Shown here piece by piece: positions 53,751 to 62,003 of a DNA stretch of 64,000 bases. The stretch lies in NCBI RefSeq assembly GCF_019219075.1, contig NZ_JAHUWJ010000012.1, positions 155,413 to 219,412 on the forward strand, given 5' to 3'. The notes beneath the pieces are model-generated. The model had not been told where the DNA came from. It searched no databases and saw only the letters and a list, made by a program, of their open reading frames with translations. How positions within the stretch are numbered: position 1 is the first letter of the stretch; the number at the start of each line of letters is the position of its first letter. The DNA is from Chitinophaga sp. sic0106 (GTDB lineage: Bacteria; Bacteroidota; Bacteroidia; Chitinophagales; Chitinophagaceae). Position numbers and translations under genes: made by a program.

Positions 53751-53801
53751 CTAACCACTCAGTTAGCGCTAACCGAACAGTTAGTACTAACCGATGGTTA
53801 G
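53751..53801. promoter_or_regulatory. Repeated operator between HxlR and SDR genes
   Basis: CTAAC starts at 53751, 53769 and 53787, and GTTAG at 53762, 53780 and 53797, giving an 18-base period. Two perfect 12-bp palindromes result: GTTAGCGCTAAC (53762-53773) and GTTAGTACTAAC (53780-53791), with half-sites outside. This suits cooperative binding of several HxlR dimers. Confidence 0.75.
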
Positions 53802-53811
53802 TAAATATAAC

Positions 53812-53819
53812 TAAGTTTG
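53812..53819 (+). promoter_or_regulatory. Perfect -7 box for the SDR gene
   Basis: TAAGTTTG matches TAnnTTTG exactly and ends 11 bases before the ATG at 53831. The operator repeats cover the region where a -33 element would lie. Confidence 0.7.
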
Positions 53820-53830
53820 TGTCAAAAAAA

Positions 53831-54691
53831 ATGAATCAGGAGAAAGTAGTTTTAATCACGGGTGCTACGGGCGGAATAGGCAAGGCAGCAGCGCTAGCCT
53901 TAGCGAAACAGCAATACACCGTTGTGATCCATGGAAGAAACAAAGGAAGAACAGCGCTGGCAGCGGAAGAGATCAGGATAATGACCGGTAATAACAAGGT
54001 AAGCTATATACTTGGCGACTTCTTTTTGATGAGCGATGTAAAAAAGGCAGCAGAGAGTTTTCTTAGTAAATATAAGCGGCTGGATATACTTATCAATAAC
54101 GCAGGTGGACTCATGAACAAAGACAGGGCCGTTACTGCCGAAGGTGTGGAAACGACTTTCGCCGTAAATGTGCTCGCGCCGTTTTTACTCAGTGAGCTGC
54201 TGTTGCCGCTGCTTAGCCAAAGTGAGGATGGCAGGATTATCAATGTAGCTTCCAACTCGCATAGGTTGAATGCCAAACCGGATTTTAATGATATGGAGGG
54301 GAGCAAAAAATATAATCCGCTGGTGGCGTATGGCAATGCAAAATTATTTCTGATCTGGAATACCCGGCACCTGGCGGGCCTGTTGACAACACAAGGATTA
54401 CACAACGTGACGGTCAACTCCGTACACCCGGGTGCTATAGCCACTAACTTCGGCGTTACCAGTAACCTGGGAGGCTTCCTCAATTTATTCGTAAAGTTGC
54501 TCAGGCCATTTTTCAAAACGCCGGAACAGGGGGCTCAAACGCTTACCTACCTGGCCACGGCAGATATACATCTCACCGGAAATTATTTTGAAAAAAACAA
54601 ACCCGTAGCTCCTGCAGAGAAGTATTACAGCAAGCGCAATGAGCAATTGCTATGGGATTATTGTATACAAAAAGTGAAGCAATGGATGTAA
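53831..54691 (+). CDS. Short-chain dehydrogenase/reductase (retinol-dehydrogenase-like)
   Basis: A 286-residue SDR starting at ATG 53831; 34 upstream codons overlap the operator and are rejected. The cofactor loop is TGATGGIGKAAALAL, then NNAGG, and the catalytic Tyr-x3-Lys is intact in YGNAKLFLIW with a Ser upstream (NVASNSHRL). The pattern resembles WWOX/retinol-dehydrogenase-like SDRs. It is controlled, by position, by the divergent HxlR protein, and may detoxify a carbonyl compound. Confidence 0.9.
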   Translation: MNQEKVVLITGATGGIGKAAALALAKQQYTVVIHGRNKGRTALAAEEIRIMTGNNKVSYILGDFFLMSDVKKAAESFLSKYKRLDILINNAGGLMNKDRAVTAEGVETTFAVNVLAPFLLSELLLPLLSQSEDGRIINVASNSHRLNAKPDFNDMEGSKKYNPLVAYGNAKLFLIWNTRHLAGLLTTQGLHNVTVNSVHPGAIATNFGVTSNLGGFLNLFVKLLRPFFKTPEQGAQTLTYLATADIHLTGNYFEKNKPVAPAEKYYSKRNEQLLWDYCIQKVKQWM

Positions 54692-54775
54692 TAAAAGCAG
54701 CGGTAGCACCTGCAAGTGACTACCGCCATAGTATGAACCTACTATACAATTTTTATGAAGATGCAATAGCCACTG

Positions 54776-55633
54776 TTATAGCGCTTTTCCCGGCGGAGGG
54801 CTAAAAAAATCTTTTACATCGCCGATGGCCGTACGGGTACAGCGCATGATAATATCCTGTAAGTCGGTGCCGCTACTCTGCAACGGATCAATGGCCTTTA
54901 CCAGCTGGGTTCTGAGTTCAAACAATTCCGCCCGGTTAAAGCGCTTTGACTCTTTCACCAGCTCCAGTTTCATGCGTTGCTCCTGCTGGTCCTGTTTAGG
55001 ATTGAAGATCCCGTTGAGCTGACTGCACTGATCGCATATGCCGTTCTTATTGATCAGTGCACAGCGGTGATCGAAAACATGCGTCATCGTATCGCGTGCA
55101 TCGCTCAGCAGATGTTTCACTACGCCTTCGGACTTGTCCAGGATCAGAGATATTTCTTTCACAGGGAAATCGTAGATATCTTTCAGGATCAGGGCCACCT
55201 GGTTTTCGATCGGCAGGGTTTTGGAGATGCAGGTAAAGCAGAAATCGATATGTTCACGCATTTCATAGGCGCCGGAGGTACAGTGCTGGTGTACAGTCCG
55301 GAAGCTACAAGCGATTTCAGCATTCCCAATGGCCAGGCCGGCGCCCTTATCCTGAGCGTCCACCGGCCATCGCTGCAGCTTTCTGAGGTGATCGTAGGCC
55401 AGGTTAGTGGCTATACGAAAAACCCAGGTTTTAAGCGATGCTTCAGCATTGAAGGAGTAGATTTTATCGAACGCCCGAATGAAAGTATCATGTGTGAGGT
55501 CGTCCACATCATTACGGTCGGTGAGCAGGCGGTACAGGTAGGATTTCAGCGGTTGCTGAAATTCGGCAAACAGCGATTGAAATGCGTTGATATCCCCGGC
55601 CATGGCCTGCTGCAAAGTTATTTCTCTTTCCAT
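54776..55633 (-). CDS. Sigma-70 family factor with cysteine-bearing C-terminal extension
   Basis: A 285-residue sigma factor starting at ATG 55633. Region 2 (FQSLFAEFQQPLKSYLYRLLTDRNDVDDLTHDTFIRAFDKIY) and region 4 (LPIENQVALILKDIYDFPVKEISLILDKSEGVVKHLLSDAR) are clear. The C-terminal 90 residues follow with HRCALINKNGICDQCSQLNGIFNP, a CxxC plus further Cys that could bind zinc or sense redox. It lies 48 bases downstream of the degenerate SDR gene on the same strand, likely one operon. No anti-sigma gene is adjacent, so the extension may replace one. Confidence 0.85.
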   Translation of the reverse strand: MEREITLQQAMAGDINAFQSLFAEFQQPLKSYLYRLLTDRNDVDDLTHDTFIRAFDKIYSFNAEASLKTWVFRIATNLAYDHLRKLQRWPVDAQDKGAGLAIGNAEIACSFRTVHQHCTSGAYEMREHIDFCFTCISKTLPIENQVALILKDIYDFPVKEISLILDKSEGVVKHLLSDARDTMTHVFDHRCALINKNGICDQCSQLNGIFNPKQDQQEQRMKLELVKESKRFNRAELFELRTQLVKAIDPLQSSGTDLQDIIMRCTRTAIGDVKDFFSPPPGKAL

Positions 55634-55681
55634 TATTTGTATGTTATGGCTAATAAACAGGAGTGCCACCCCCTAAACTTA

Positions 55682-56485
55682 TTATAATATATTCAGTTTT
55701 CCGCAATCAACATCAACAATGTGGCTGTTAAACACCACCCCGTTATCTGACACCAGGAAGGCAGCCGTTTCTCCCAGCTGCATTAAGGTAGGCGTGGTTT
55801 TCAGGATATCGAACCGGGTGTAGTTGGCGGCCACCTGTTCCCTGGGTACACCCAGAGCGGCGGAAAAATCAGTAATCATCCCTTGTATCTTTTTCGTTTC
55901 CAGTAGTGCTCCGGAACAGATGCAAACCGACTTAATACCATGCTGTCCAAATTCAGCGGCCATTACCCTGTTAAGGCCTTCAATTGCAGCGCAGGCGGAT
56001 GCAAATCCGGCCATATTGGGGGTTTTAGACCTCGACATAGACGCTGTAAACAGCAAGAGTGTGCCCTGGGATTTAGTTTGGATCATATATTTGGCGGCTA
56101 CCCTGGAGGTAAGAAACTGGGAACCCACAATTCTTTGAAGCGGGTGTAGAAACTGTTCAAAAGTGGCTATGGTAGTAGGTGTGCCGCTGCCAGCGTCCTT
56201 ATAGTAGCTGCCTATTCCGTTAAACACCATATCCAGCCGGTCATTGTCCGCCACCACTGATGCCAGGAAAGCATCGATTTCTGCCTCATTGAGGGCGTCT
56301 ACCCTGTCGGCCTGGGCCCAGCCTCCGTTAGCTGTAATTTCGGCTGCCAGGGCAGCCGCTGCCTCCAGGTTCAGTGCAGTCACATATACCCTTGCACCAT
56401 GCTGTGCAAAACTGCGTGCCACTGCGCCCGCTACCTGACCTGATGCTGCAAATACCACAGCCACTTTGTGCTTTAAGATTTCCAT
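55682..56485 (-). CDS. SDR-fold protein lacking the catalytic Tyr and Lys
   Basis: A 267-residue Rossmann-fold protein (KVAVVFAASGQVAGAVARSFAQHGARVYVTA). Where active SDRs have Tyr-x3-Lys, gapless alignment of GFASACAAIEGLNRVMAAEFGQHGIK gives Phe for Tyr and Cys for Lys. The glycine-rich loop is also altered (AASGQVAGA for TGxxxGxG). It probably no longer reduces a carbonyl and may bind a nucleotide or ligand as a sensor or scaffold. It is the first gene of a pair with the cysteine-bearing sigma factor. Confidence 0.75.
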   Translation of the reverse strand: MEILKHKVAVVFAASGQVAGAVARSFAQHGARVYVTALNLEAAAALAAEITANGGWAQADRVDALNEAEIDAFLASVVADNDRLDMVFNGIGSYYKDAGSGTPTTIATFEQFLHPLQRIVGSQFLTSRVAAKYMIQTKSQGTLLLFTASMSRSKTPNMAGFASACAAIEGLNRVMAAEFGQHGIKSVCICSGALLETKKIQGMITDFSAALGVPREQVAANYTRFDILKTTPTLMQLGETAAFLVSDNGVVFNSHIVDVDCGKLNIL

Positions 56486-56810
56486 TTTGCTTTACTTTCA
56501 GTTTTTGACGAATGAGCGTTGCAAAACGGTCGGGATAGGGAAAAGTTTTTTTGGGATATATTTTAATTAGTTGGTTTAGAGAGAGATATAATACTTCAAT
56601 ACAGTAGTTGCCAGTCCGTAGGACAGTGGCGCGGCGGGTTACCGGCTAATTAACGGTGGCGCCTATACGCGGTGTTTGCCCTATAAACGCCTATATTAAA
56701 AAAGGATGTCCCAAAAGTAAGCTGAAGGACCTGAGAATTGTGTGAATCAAAACTTCCATCAGTTGTCCGAATAAATTCGGGCAAGAATTACCTGGTAATA
56801 GGATCAGTAT
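56486..56810. other. 325-base gap with possible insertion-element remnant
   Basis: No gene is supported. A stretch near 56702-56717 (AAGGATGTCCCAAAAGT) resembles the ends left by Bacteroidota insertion sequences, but no partner end or transposase is seen. The rest is AT-rich and unstructured apart from short GC blocks. Confidence 0.3.
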
Positions 56811-57434
56811 ATGCTTGGCGAAAAGTTTAAGGCCTTTCGGGTCGGAGCTTTTGAAGCGACTACGCAATATAAGGCGGTAATAGAAAGCATTGTGGTGCGG
56901 AAGCGCAAACGTAAGAGCATCGTTAATGTCCTGAGCGATAAAGGGGACTTGGTCTACAAACTGGTATTCGATTATTTTATGTGGAGTGAGGGGGAGTTCA
57001 GGCGGAAATTTTCATCGCTCAGGAATGAGACGACGGCTGGCAACGTCGGTCCGGACGCACTTCCACAGCTGGCGAGGATTGATTTCGCAGATCCGTATCA
57101 TTATTTGTCTGTCATTTCACTTTTTGAGTTGCAACATTGCCTGGAACATTTTGAAAACTATCCTTGTATGCCCGGCTTGTCGCTCTACAGGATACAGGCA
57201 TTGGAGGCGGAGCGCTGGTTACAGGAGATGCAGGTGACCCCATTATCCGGCAGACCAATAATAGATGAACTCATTATTCACTCCAATAAGATAATGCCTG
57301 CCGAGACCCCGTATGCGGTTCATACCAGCGTTTCGCGGTGGTCGCTGCAGATCCTACAGTTCAGGCAAAAGGTGGTGGCGATAGATAACGCGGATATGGT
57401 GTATACTGTTATAATTTTTGATGTGCATGTTTAG
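56811..57434 (+). CDS. Hypothetical protein
   Basis: A 207-residue protein starting at ATG 56811, no signal peptide or membrane helix. A basic stretch (VVRKRKRKSIVNVLSDKGDLVYKLVFDYF) lies near residue 30 and the C-terminus ends in hydrophobic strands (MVYTVIIFDVHV). I recognise no family. It sits alone between the SDR/sigma pair and a pseudogene, in a region that looks accessory. Confidence 0.5.
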   Translation: MLGEKFKAFRVGAFEATTQYKAVIESIVVRKRKRKSIVNVLSDKGDLVYKLVFDYFMWSEGEFRRKFSSLRNETTAGNVGPDALPQLARIDFADPYHYLSVISLFELQHCLEHFENYPCMPGLSLYRIQALEAERWLQEMQVTPLSGRPIIDELIIHSNKIMPAETPYAVHTSVSRWSLQILQFRQKVVAIDNADMVYTVIIFDVHV

Positions 57435-57541
57435 TATTAATTTCAACCTGACCCCAAAAATGTAACCATGGAATCTACCTTAAAACCATTCCCTCCCTGA
57501 CCTATTGAGTAATCAGTCAGTTGAAGCGGGGTTAATAATGA

Positions 57542-57685
57542 GGCGTTTATTTTAAAGATACCGAAATCGATGAACAGCGGCTTTTGAAGATCGGGGTGTA
57601 GCTGATATATCTACTTGATAATAAGCAGGTTAGGTATATGATTGAGGTATTGAATGATGGGAAGAAGCCGTATAAGAGGGTTTGA
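57542..57685 (+). pseudogene. Short remnant with in-frame stop
   Basis: A coherent frame reads GVYFKDTEIDEQRLLKIGV, an in-frame TAG at 57599-57601, then LIYLLDNKQVRYMIEVLNDGKKPYKRV before TGA at 57683-57685. The protein-like composition across the stop suggests the 3' end of a decayed gene. The family is not recognised. The rest of the 322-base gap (57435-57756) shows nothing else besides the terminator hairpin listed next. Confidence 0.4.
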
Positions 57686-57708
57686 AAGGGTTTAGGTTAT
57701 AATAAAAA

Positions 57709-57734
57709 CCTCGGCTGTATTGCTATAGCCGGAG
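57709..57734 (-). terminator. Terminator of the two-helix membrane protein gene
   Basis: A roughly 10-bp imperfect stem (57709-57719 with 57724-57734, loop TTGC) lies 23 bases after the stop codon at 57757. On the minus strand it is followed by TTTTTATT. Confidence 0.55.
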
Positions 57735-57756
57735 TTTCATTATTCTTGTGAAAGAA

Positions 57757-58533
57757 TTATTTTTTCTTTATATGTTGAGAATTTTCTTTGATAATGTTCG
57801 GAGAAGACCTAATGACTTGCGCATTATCGATTCCCGGCAACTTTGTACTGGTACCGGTAGGCAATGCTGGTTTGGGATTTGTTGTGGTGTTAGTTGTTGT
57901 GTTGGTATTTCTGGACATTTTACTGTCGGTTTGATTGAGTTGTAAATTAATAAATTTATCCGAATTTACGATTTCCACTTGCTGGACCTTATCTCCTTTT
58001 TTCGTTATATGAAAGCATAAACAAATTAAAAAGGGAACCGCTGACAACAATGCAAACATTAACGCATTATAATAAAAAGAACTCTTTCTGGTAAAAACTC
58101 TAATGTTCATCTCAAGTGCTTCTTCCAATTCATCAATATAGGATGCCTGTAATAGCTTGGCTATTTTCCCATCTCTGCCATGATCTTGAATATCTAAGGT
58201 TTGCTCATATTGCAAACGCATGGTATCATAATACGACCTGGGAGATTTTAAATAGGAAACTTCAACTGGCATAATCAGACGAATCGTATTATAAAGAGAG
58301 ATCAAAAATAATCCGCAAAACACTATAAAGCAACTCAGTAGTAGCCAATGCTTAACTTCAGCGAAACATATATCCTGACAAATTGGGACTAAAAAAATTG
58401 CAATTGCTGAATATATAATGATGATATTAGTAAATCTTTCCAGCACCTTTTGATAGGCAGAAATATACTCCTCAATTCTCTTTTCATTAATTTTTATTAT
58501 ATACTCCAAATCATAGAATGTTTCCTTGGTCAT
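57757..58533 (-). CDS. Two-helix membrane protein with Asn/Thr-rich tail
   Basis: A 258-residue protein starting at ATG 58533. An N-terminal helical segment (about 1-35) is followed by two adjacent hydrophobic helices (about 36-60 and 65-90), a cytoplasmic helical segment (about 95-165), a third helix near 170-192 and a low-complexity tail containing a run of Asn and Thr (NTNTTTNTTTNPKP). No family is recognised. The topology resembles small membrane effectors, but no nucleotide-sensing partner is adjacent. Confidence 0.5.
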   Translation of the reverse strand: MTKETFYDLEYIIKINEKRIEEYISAYQKVLERFTNIIIIYSAIAIFLVPICQDICFAEVKHWLLLSCFIVFCGLFLISLYNTIRLIMPVEVSYLKSPRSYYDTMRLQYEQTLDIQDHGRDGKIAKLLQASYIDELEEALEMNIRVFTRKSSFYYNALMFALLSAVPFLICLCFHITKKGDKVQQVEIVNSDKFINLQLNQTDSKMSRNTNTTTNTTTNPKPALPTGTSTKLPGIDNAQVIRSSPNIIKENSQHIKKK

Positions 58534-58700
58534 AGCATTTTCAGTTAATTGTGCCAACTTCTAACGTTTAGATGTCTGAGAGATTCTTAGTCTCTTTAGT
58601 TCCACACATATGCTTCCTTAAGACGAAAAGACACAACTGAATTACTACTACTTTAACAACTGCATAACTTAAATATGCTGTCCTTCCCTACATATTGAGC

Positions 58701-59396
58701 TTACTTATTCACCGCTGTAATCAATGTCCCTCCCATATTCTTTCCATCTTTCATGGAAGCGGTTTTTACAGCACCAAAATCCGGAGCGAACCATTCAATG
58801 GCGTTAAATTTCATAGGCACTCCCTTTCCCATCATTTTCATCTGGAAATTAAGATCATAGGTAATTTTGAAACATTTCCAGGTACCGGCGGCGGTGGTAA
58901 CACTCTCCTGCCCTGCTACTTTCCGGTTACTGATGGTATAACTAATTCCGACATCCATTCCGCTCATGTTGCCGGTTAACTCAAAGGAGCCCCCCTGCAG
59001 TTCCTGACCAACGTGCATGGTGGCGGGGTAATCGAGTAATGCGGCATTGGAGGTGCCTGTCATTTTCATATCTTTCATTTGTGGCATGGCCGGCATGGTC
59101 ACTTTCATATCAATAGCTACGCCATTGCTACCGCATTGGAAGTGCCCGGTGCTGGCGCTCATGGCTTTATTATTTTTATCATAAAAGGTATTGGTGAAAT
59201 CCGATTCGGTTGTATTTCCTGTGTTGCGGACATCGGTAATATTGTAAATCGTTTTGCCGGCAGGTTTTCCATTGGCATCGAGGATCGTCATTTCAATGGA
59301 AGCATTTTTCAGCAGGTAGTAATAGCCGGTACAATTTTGTGCGATGGCGGATGTGCTGCCGCATAGCGCGATGAGGACGAACAGTACGTATTTCAT
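58701..59396 (-). CDS. Secreted DUF3108/TapB-like protein
   Basis: A 231-residue exported protein (signal peptide 1-20, MKYVLFVLIALCGSTSAIAQ). The mature part is beta-rich with several Met-rich segments (MPAMPQMKDMKM, MKMMGKGVPMKFN) and ends EWFAPDFGAVKTASMKDGKNMGGTLITAV, a form seen in DUF3108-type periplasmic proteins. The methionine clusters could bind a soft metal such as copper, but this is only an inference. It stands alone, divergent from the ABC-F gene. Confidence 0.55.
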   Translation of the reverse strand: MKYVLFVLIALCGSTSAIAQNCTGYYYLLKNASIEMTILDANGKPAGKTIYNITDVRNTGNTTESDFTNTFYDKNNKAMSASTGHFQCGSNGVAIDMKVTMPAMPQMKDMKMTGTSNAALLDYPATMHVGQELQGGSFELTGNMSGMDVGISYTISNRKVAGQESVTTAAGTWKCFKITYDLNFQMKMMGKGVPMKFNAIEWFAPDFGAVKTASMKDGKNMGGTLITAVNK

Positions 59397-59607
59397 AATC
59401 GAAGCATTTGGGGTGAAGTAAACGAATTCCTTTGGGGGGATTCGGCCAGTGGAGACCAGCCGAACCGCTGGGTAATAAATTTACGTAGAATTTATGGAAT
59501 TGAGTGGGTGCGGCTGCCCCTTCCTGATTCCTTACTTAAAAAAAGCACATTCCTTTTATTTTCAATAAAATACATGTACTTCAGTCCCGGCAATTTTTTA
59601 TTTTTAA

Positions 59608-59650
59608 CATTTTTGTCTAACAAAAATGAATTTTTATGCCATTTTTGTCT
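59608..59650. promoter_or_regulatory. Inverted and direct repeats before the ABC-F gene
   Basis: CATTTTTGT (59608-59616) and ACAAAAATG (59620-59628) form a perfect 9-3-9 inverted repeat. CATTTTTGTCT then recurs at 59640-59650, 32 bases after the first copy. The site lies 26 bases before the proposed GTG start and suits the TetR protein encoded by the same operon. Confidence 0.55.
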
Positions 59651-59675
59651 TTTGGATCATAAAATCAGCAATCCT

Positions 59676-61262
59676 GTGGGTTTAATTATTAGATCATTGC
59701 ATTATGTTCATCCGGATAACGAGGAGTTGTTTCATGACCTGAGTTTCATATTAAATGATGGGGAAAAGGCTGCCCTGGTGGGTATTAATGGTGTGGGTAA
59801 GTCGACCTTGCTTCGCATATTGTCAGGAAAATTGGAATTGACCTCCGGAGACATTATTCATTCGGAGCTACCCTGGTATGTACCGCAGCATCTGGGGGAA
59901 TATGACGCATGGTCTGTTGCTAAAGTATTGGGGGCAGATAAAAAGCTGGCAGCGCTACAGGCCATCTTAGCTGGAGATACAGACGCCCAGCAGTTTACCG
60001 ACCTGGATGATGACTGGGATATTGAGAATAGGGTGAAGACGGTACTGGAAAAATGGGAACTCGGCGATATCAACGAAAATCGGTTGATGGGGAGTTTAAG
60101 TGGTGGTCAGCAAACAAAAGCTTTCCTTGCAGCAATGGAACTGAACAGCCCGGGACTCATCTTATTGGATGAGCCTTCCAATCACATGGATGACAGGACC
60201 AGAAAGAAACTATACACGCTGATCCAACAAAGCAAATCAACCATGTTGATTGTAAGTCATGATAAAGCGTTGTTGAATCTGATGAACAAAACGCTGGAGC
60301 TGAGTGAAAAAGGTGTGGAGGTATTTGGTGGGAACTTTGACTTCTACCAGCAAAAGAAAATGGATCAGGTAAATGTCTTAAGGGCGCGTCTGCATGTGCA
60401 AGCGAAAGCACTGAAAGAGTCTGAGAAAAAAGCCACGGATATGGCTGGACATAGGGCACAGCAAGAGTCCAGATCCGCAGGAATGAGTGGTTCCATACCA
60501 CGAATCATTGCCGGAGGCTTAAAGAACAAGGCCGAGCGAAGCACTGCCCGGATGCTGCATACGCATGAAGAAAAGATAGCCTCGCTACTGCTTAATATGG
60601 AGGAGATCAAGTCGCAGATACAGGAATATGAAATTCTTAAGTTGGATATCAGATCACCGGAAATTAGTCCCGGACAATTGTTGATAGACATGGAAGGAAT
60701 TAATTTCAAGTATGATGACAGATTTTTATGGAATAATATTAGCTTTCAGCTGAGATCCGGTGAGCGTGTACAGATCCAGGGAGAAAACGGCAGTGGCAAA
60801 ACTACTTTGCTTAAAATCATTACCGGCGAACTGTTACCGGCTGCTGGCAGCTATAACAGGATGCCATTTAGCCACTTTTATCTTGATCAGCACTACTCGA
60901 TGCTGGACCCGAAACTAAATGTTTATGAACAGATACAAGCTTATAATAAGCGCGGGTTAGAGGAGCAGGAACTCCAGGAACTATTAATTCATGCGCAGTT
61001 TAAGCCGGAACACTTTGATAAGAAGACGACGGTCCTCAGTGGCGGAGAGAGAATGAAATTATCGCTTTGTTGTTTATTAGCAAGTAACCAGGCGCCGGAT
61101 TTACTGATTCTGGATGAGCCAACCAACAACCTGGATATTAAGAGTCTGGAAGTGGTTACGCTGGCGGTTAAAAACTACCAGGGCACACTACTGGTTATCT
61201 CGCATGATAATTACTTTATTGACGAAATAGGGATTGACTATAAAATAAATATATGCCGTTAA
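59676..61262 (+). CDS. ABC-F family ATP-binding protein
   Basis: A 528-residue protein with two nucleotide-binding domains and no membrane part. Walker A motifs are GINGVGKST and GENGSGKTT; signature motifs LSGGQQTKAF and LSGGERMKL; Walker B LILLDEPSNHMD and LLILDEPTNNLD. A linker of basic helices joins the halves (about 245-330). ABC-F proteins act on the ribosome, some giving antibiotic resistance. GTG 59676 is chosen because the domain begins there and the upstream frame overlaps the repeat-rich promoter. It overlaps the TetR gene by 10 bases. Confidence 0.88.
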   Translation: MGLIIRSLHYVHPDNEELFHDLSFILNDGEKAALVGINGVGKSTLLRILSGKLELTSGDIIHSELPWYVPQHLGEYDAWSVAKVLGADKKLAALQAILAGDTDAQQFTDLDDDWDIENRVKTVLEKWELGDINENRLMGSLSGGQQTKAFLAAMELNSPGLILLDEPSNHMDDRTRKKLYTLIQQSKSTMLIVSHDKALLNLMNKTLELSEKGVEVFGGNFDFYQQKKMDQVNVLRARLHVQAKALKESEKKATDMAGHRAQQESRSAGMSGSIPRIIAGGLKNKAERSTARMLHTHEEKIASLLLNMEEIKSQIQEYEILKLDIRSPEISPGQLLIDMEGINFKYDDRFLWNNISFQLRSGERVQIQGENGSGKTTLLKIITGELLPAAGSYNRMPFSHFYLDQHYSMLDPKLNVYEQIQAYNKRGLEEQELQELLIHAQFKPEHFDKKTTVLSGGERMKLSLCCLLASNQAPDLLILDEPTNNLDIKSLEVVTLAVKNYQGTLLVISHDNYFIDEIGIDYKINICR

Positions 61263-61840
61263 AAAACACCGGTACGGAGCAGCACATTAAAGACACCGCC
61301 AAGCGATTGCTTTTTGCGGAAGGGAAGCTCCACGCCACTACCCAGGAAATTGCGGATGCTGCAGGTGTAAACAGGACTGCCTTACATTATTACTTCCGCT
61401 CCCGGGACCTGTTAATTGCTGCAATATTTCAGGACGCCATGCAGGATTTGAGTCAGCGTATAAACGACTGTATGTTGGCCCAACAACCCTTTAAAATCAA
61501 AACATCCAACATGATCGCGTTTTTTTTCCAGCATATGATGGCCTTTCCTTACCAGGAAACTTTCCTTGTAACAGAGATCAACACCATTGGCAAACAACTC
61601 ATCACCGACATGCAATCCAAGCCCGTAAAGGCATACCTAAAGGAGGCAGCGGCTGAGATGGAGAAAGGAACGATTGCGAAAATGAATCCTGTCCATTTTT
61701 TGATGAATTTATTTTCACTGTTGTCATATCCATTGATGATGGCGCCGGTATATCAGCAGTTGTTCCATGTAGAGGAGAAAGGTTGGCGAAAGTTGATGGA
61801 GGAGAGAAAGGAGGTGATTATGCGAATGTTGTTTGAATAA
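61253..61840 (+). CDS. TetR family transcriptional regulator
   Basis: A 195-residue repressor with the N-terminal helix-turn-helix TTQEIADAAGVNRTALHYYFRSRDLLIAAIF and a C-terminal ligand domain rich in Phe and Met. The 10-base overlap with the ABC-F gene means the two are translated together. It probably represses this operon through the repeats at 59608-59650 and responds to the compound the ABC-F protein protects against. Confidence 0.9.
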   Translation: MPLKNTGTEQHIKDTAKRLLFAEGKLHATTQEIADAAGVNRTALHYYFRSRDLLIAAIFQDAMQDLSQRINDCMLAQQPFKIKTSNMIAFFFQHMMAFPYQETFLVTEINTIGKQLITDMQSKPVKAYLKEAAAEMEKGTIAKMNPVHFLMNLFSLLSYPLMMAPVYQQLFHVEEKGWRKLMEERKEVIMRMLFE

Positions 61841-62003
61841 AATCCCCACTCCTACTTCGTATGCAAAATAGGTTACTCCCGTAAAAACTTTTTCCCCGCC
61901 ACCTCTGTTATAACGTCTGCAAAATTTTAATAGTGCATAAAAGGCTAACCCCTCCATTAGCACATATCACTCTCATTAAACCATTTAAAAAAATCTCCAA
62001 ACC

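Noticed and set aside
59508..59675. 56-codon N-terminal extension of the ABC-F protein
   Set aside because: It is AT-rich, hydrophobic, runs through the repeat-rich promoter and lies outside the normal domain start. GTG 59676 fits better.
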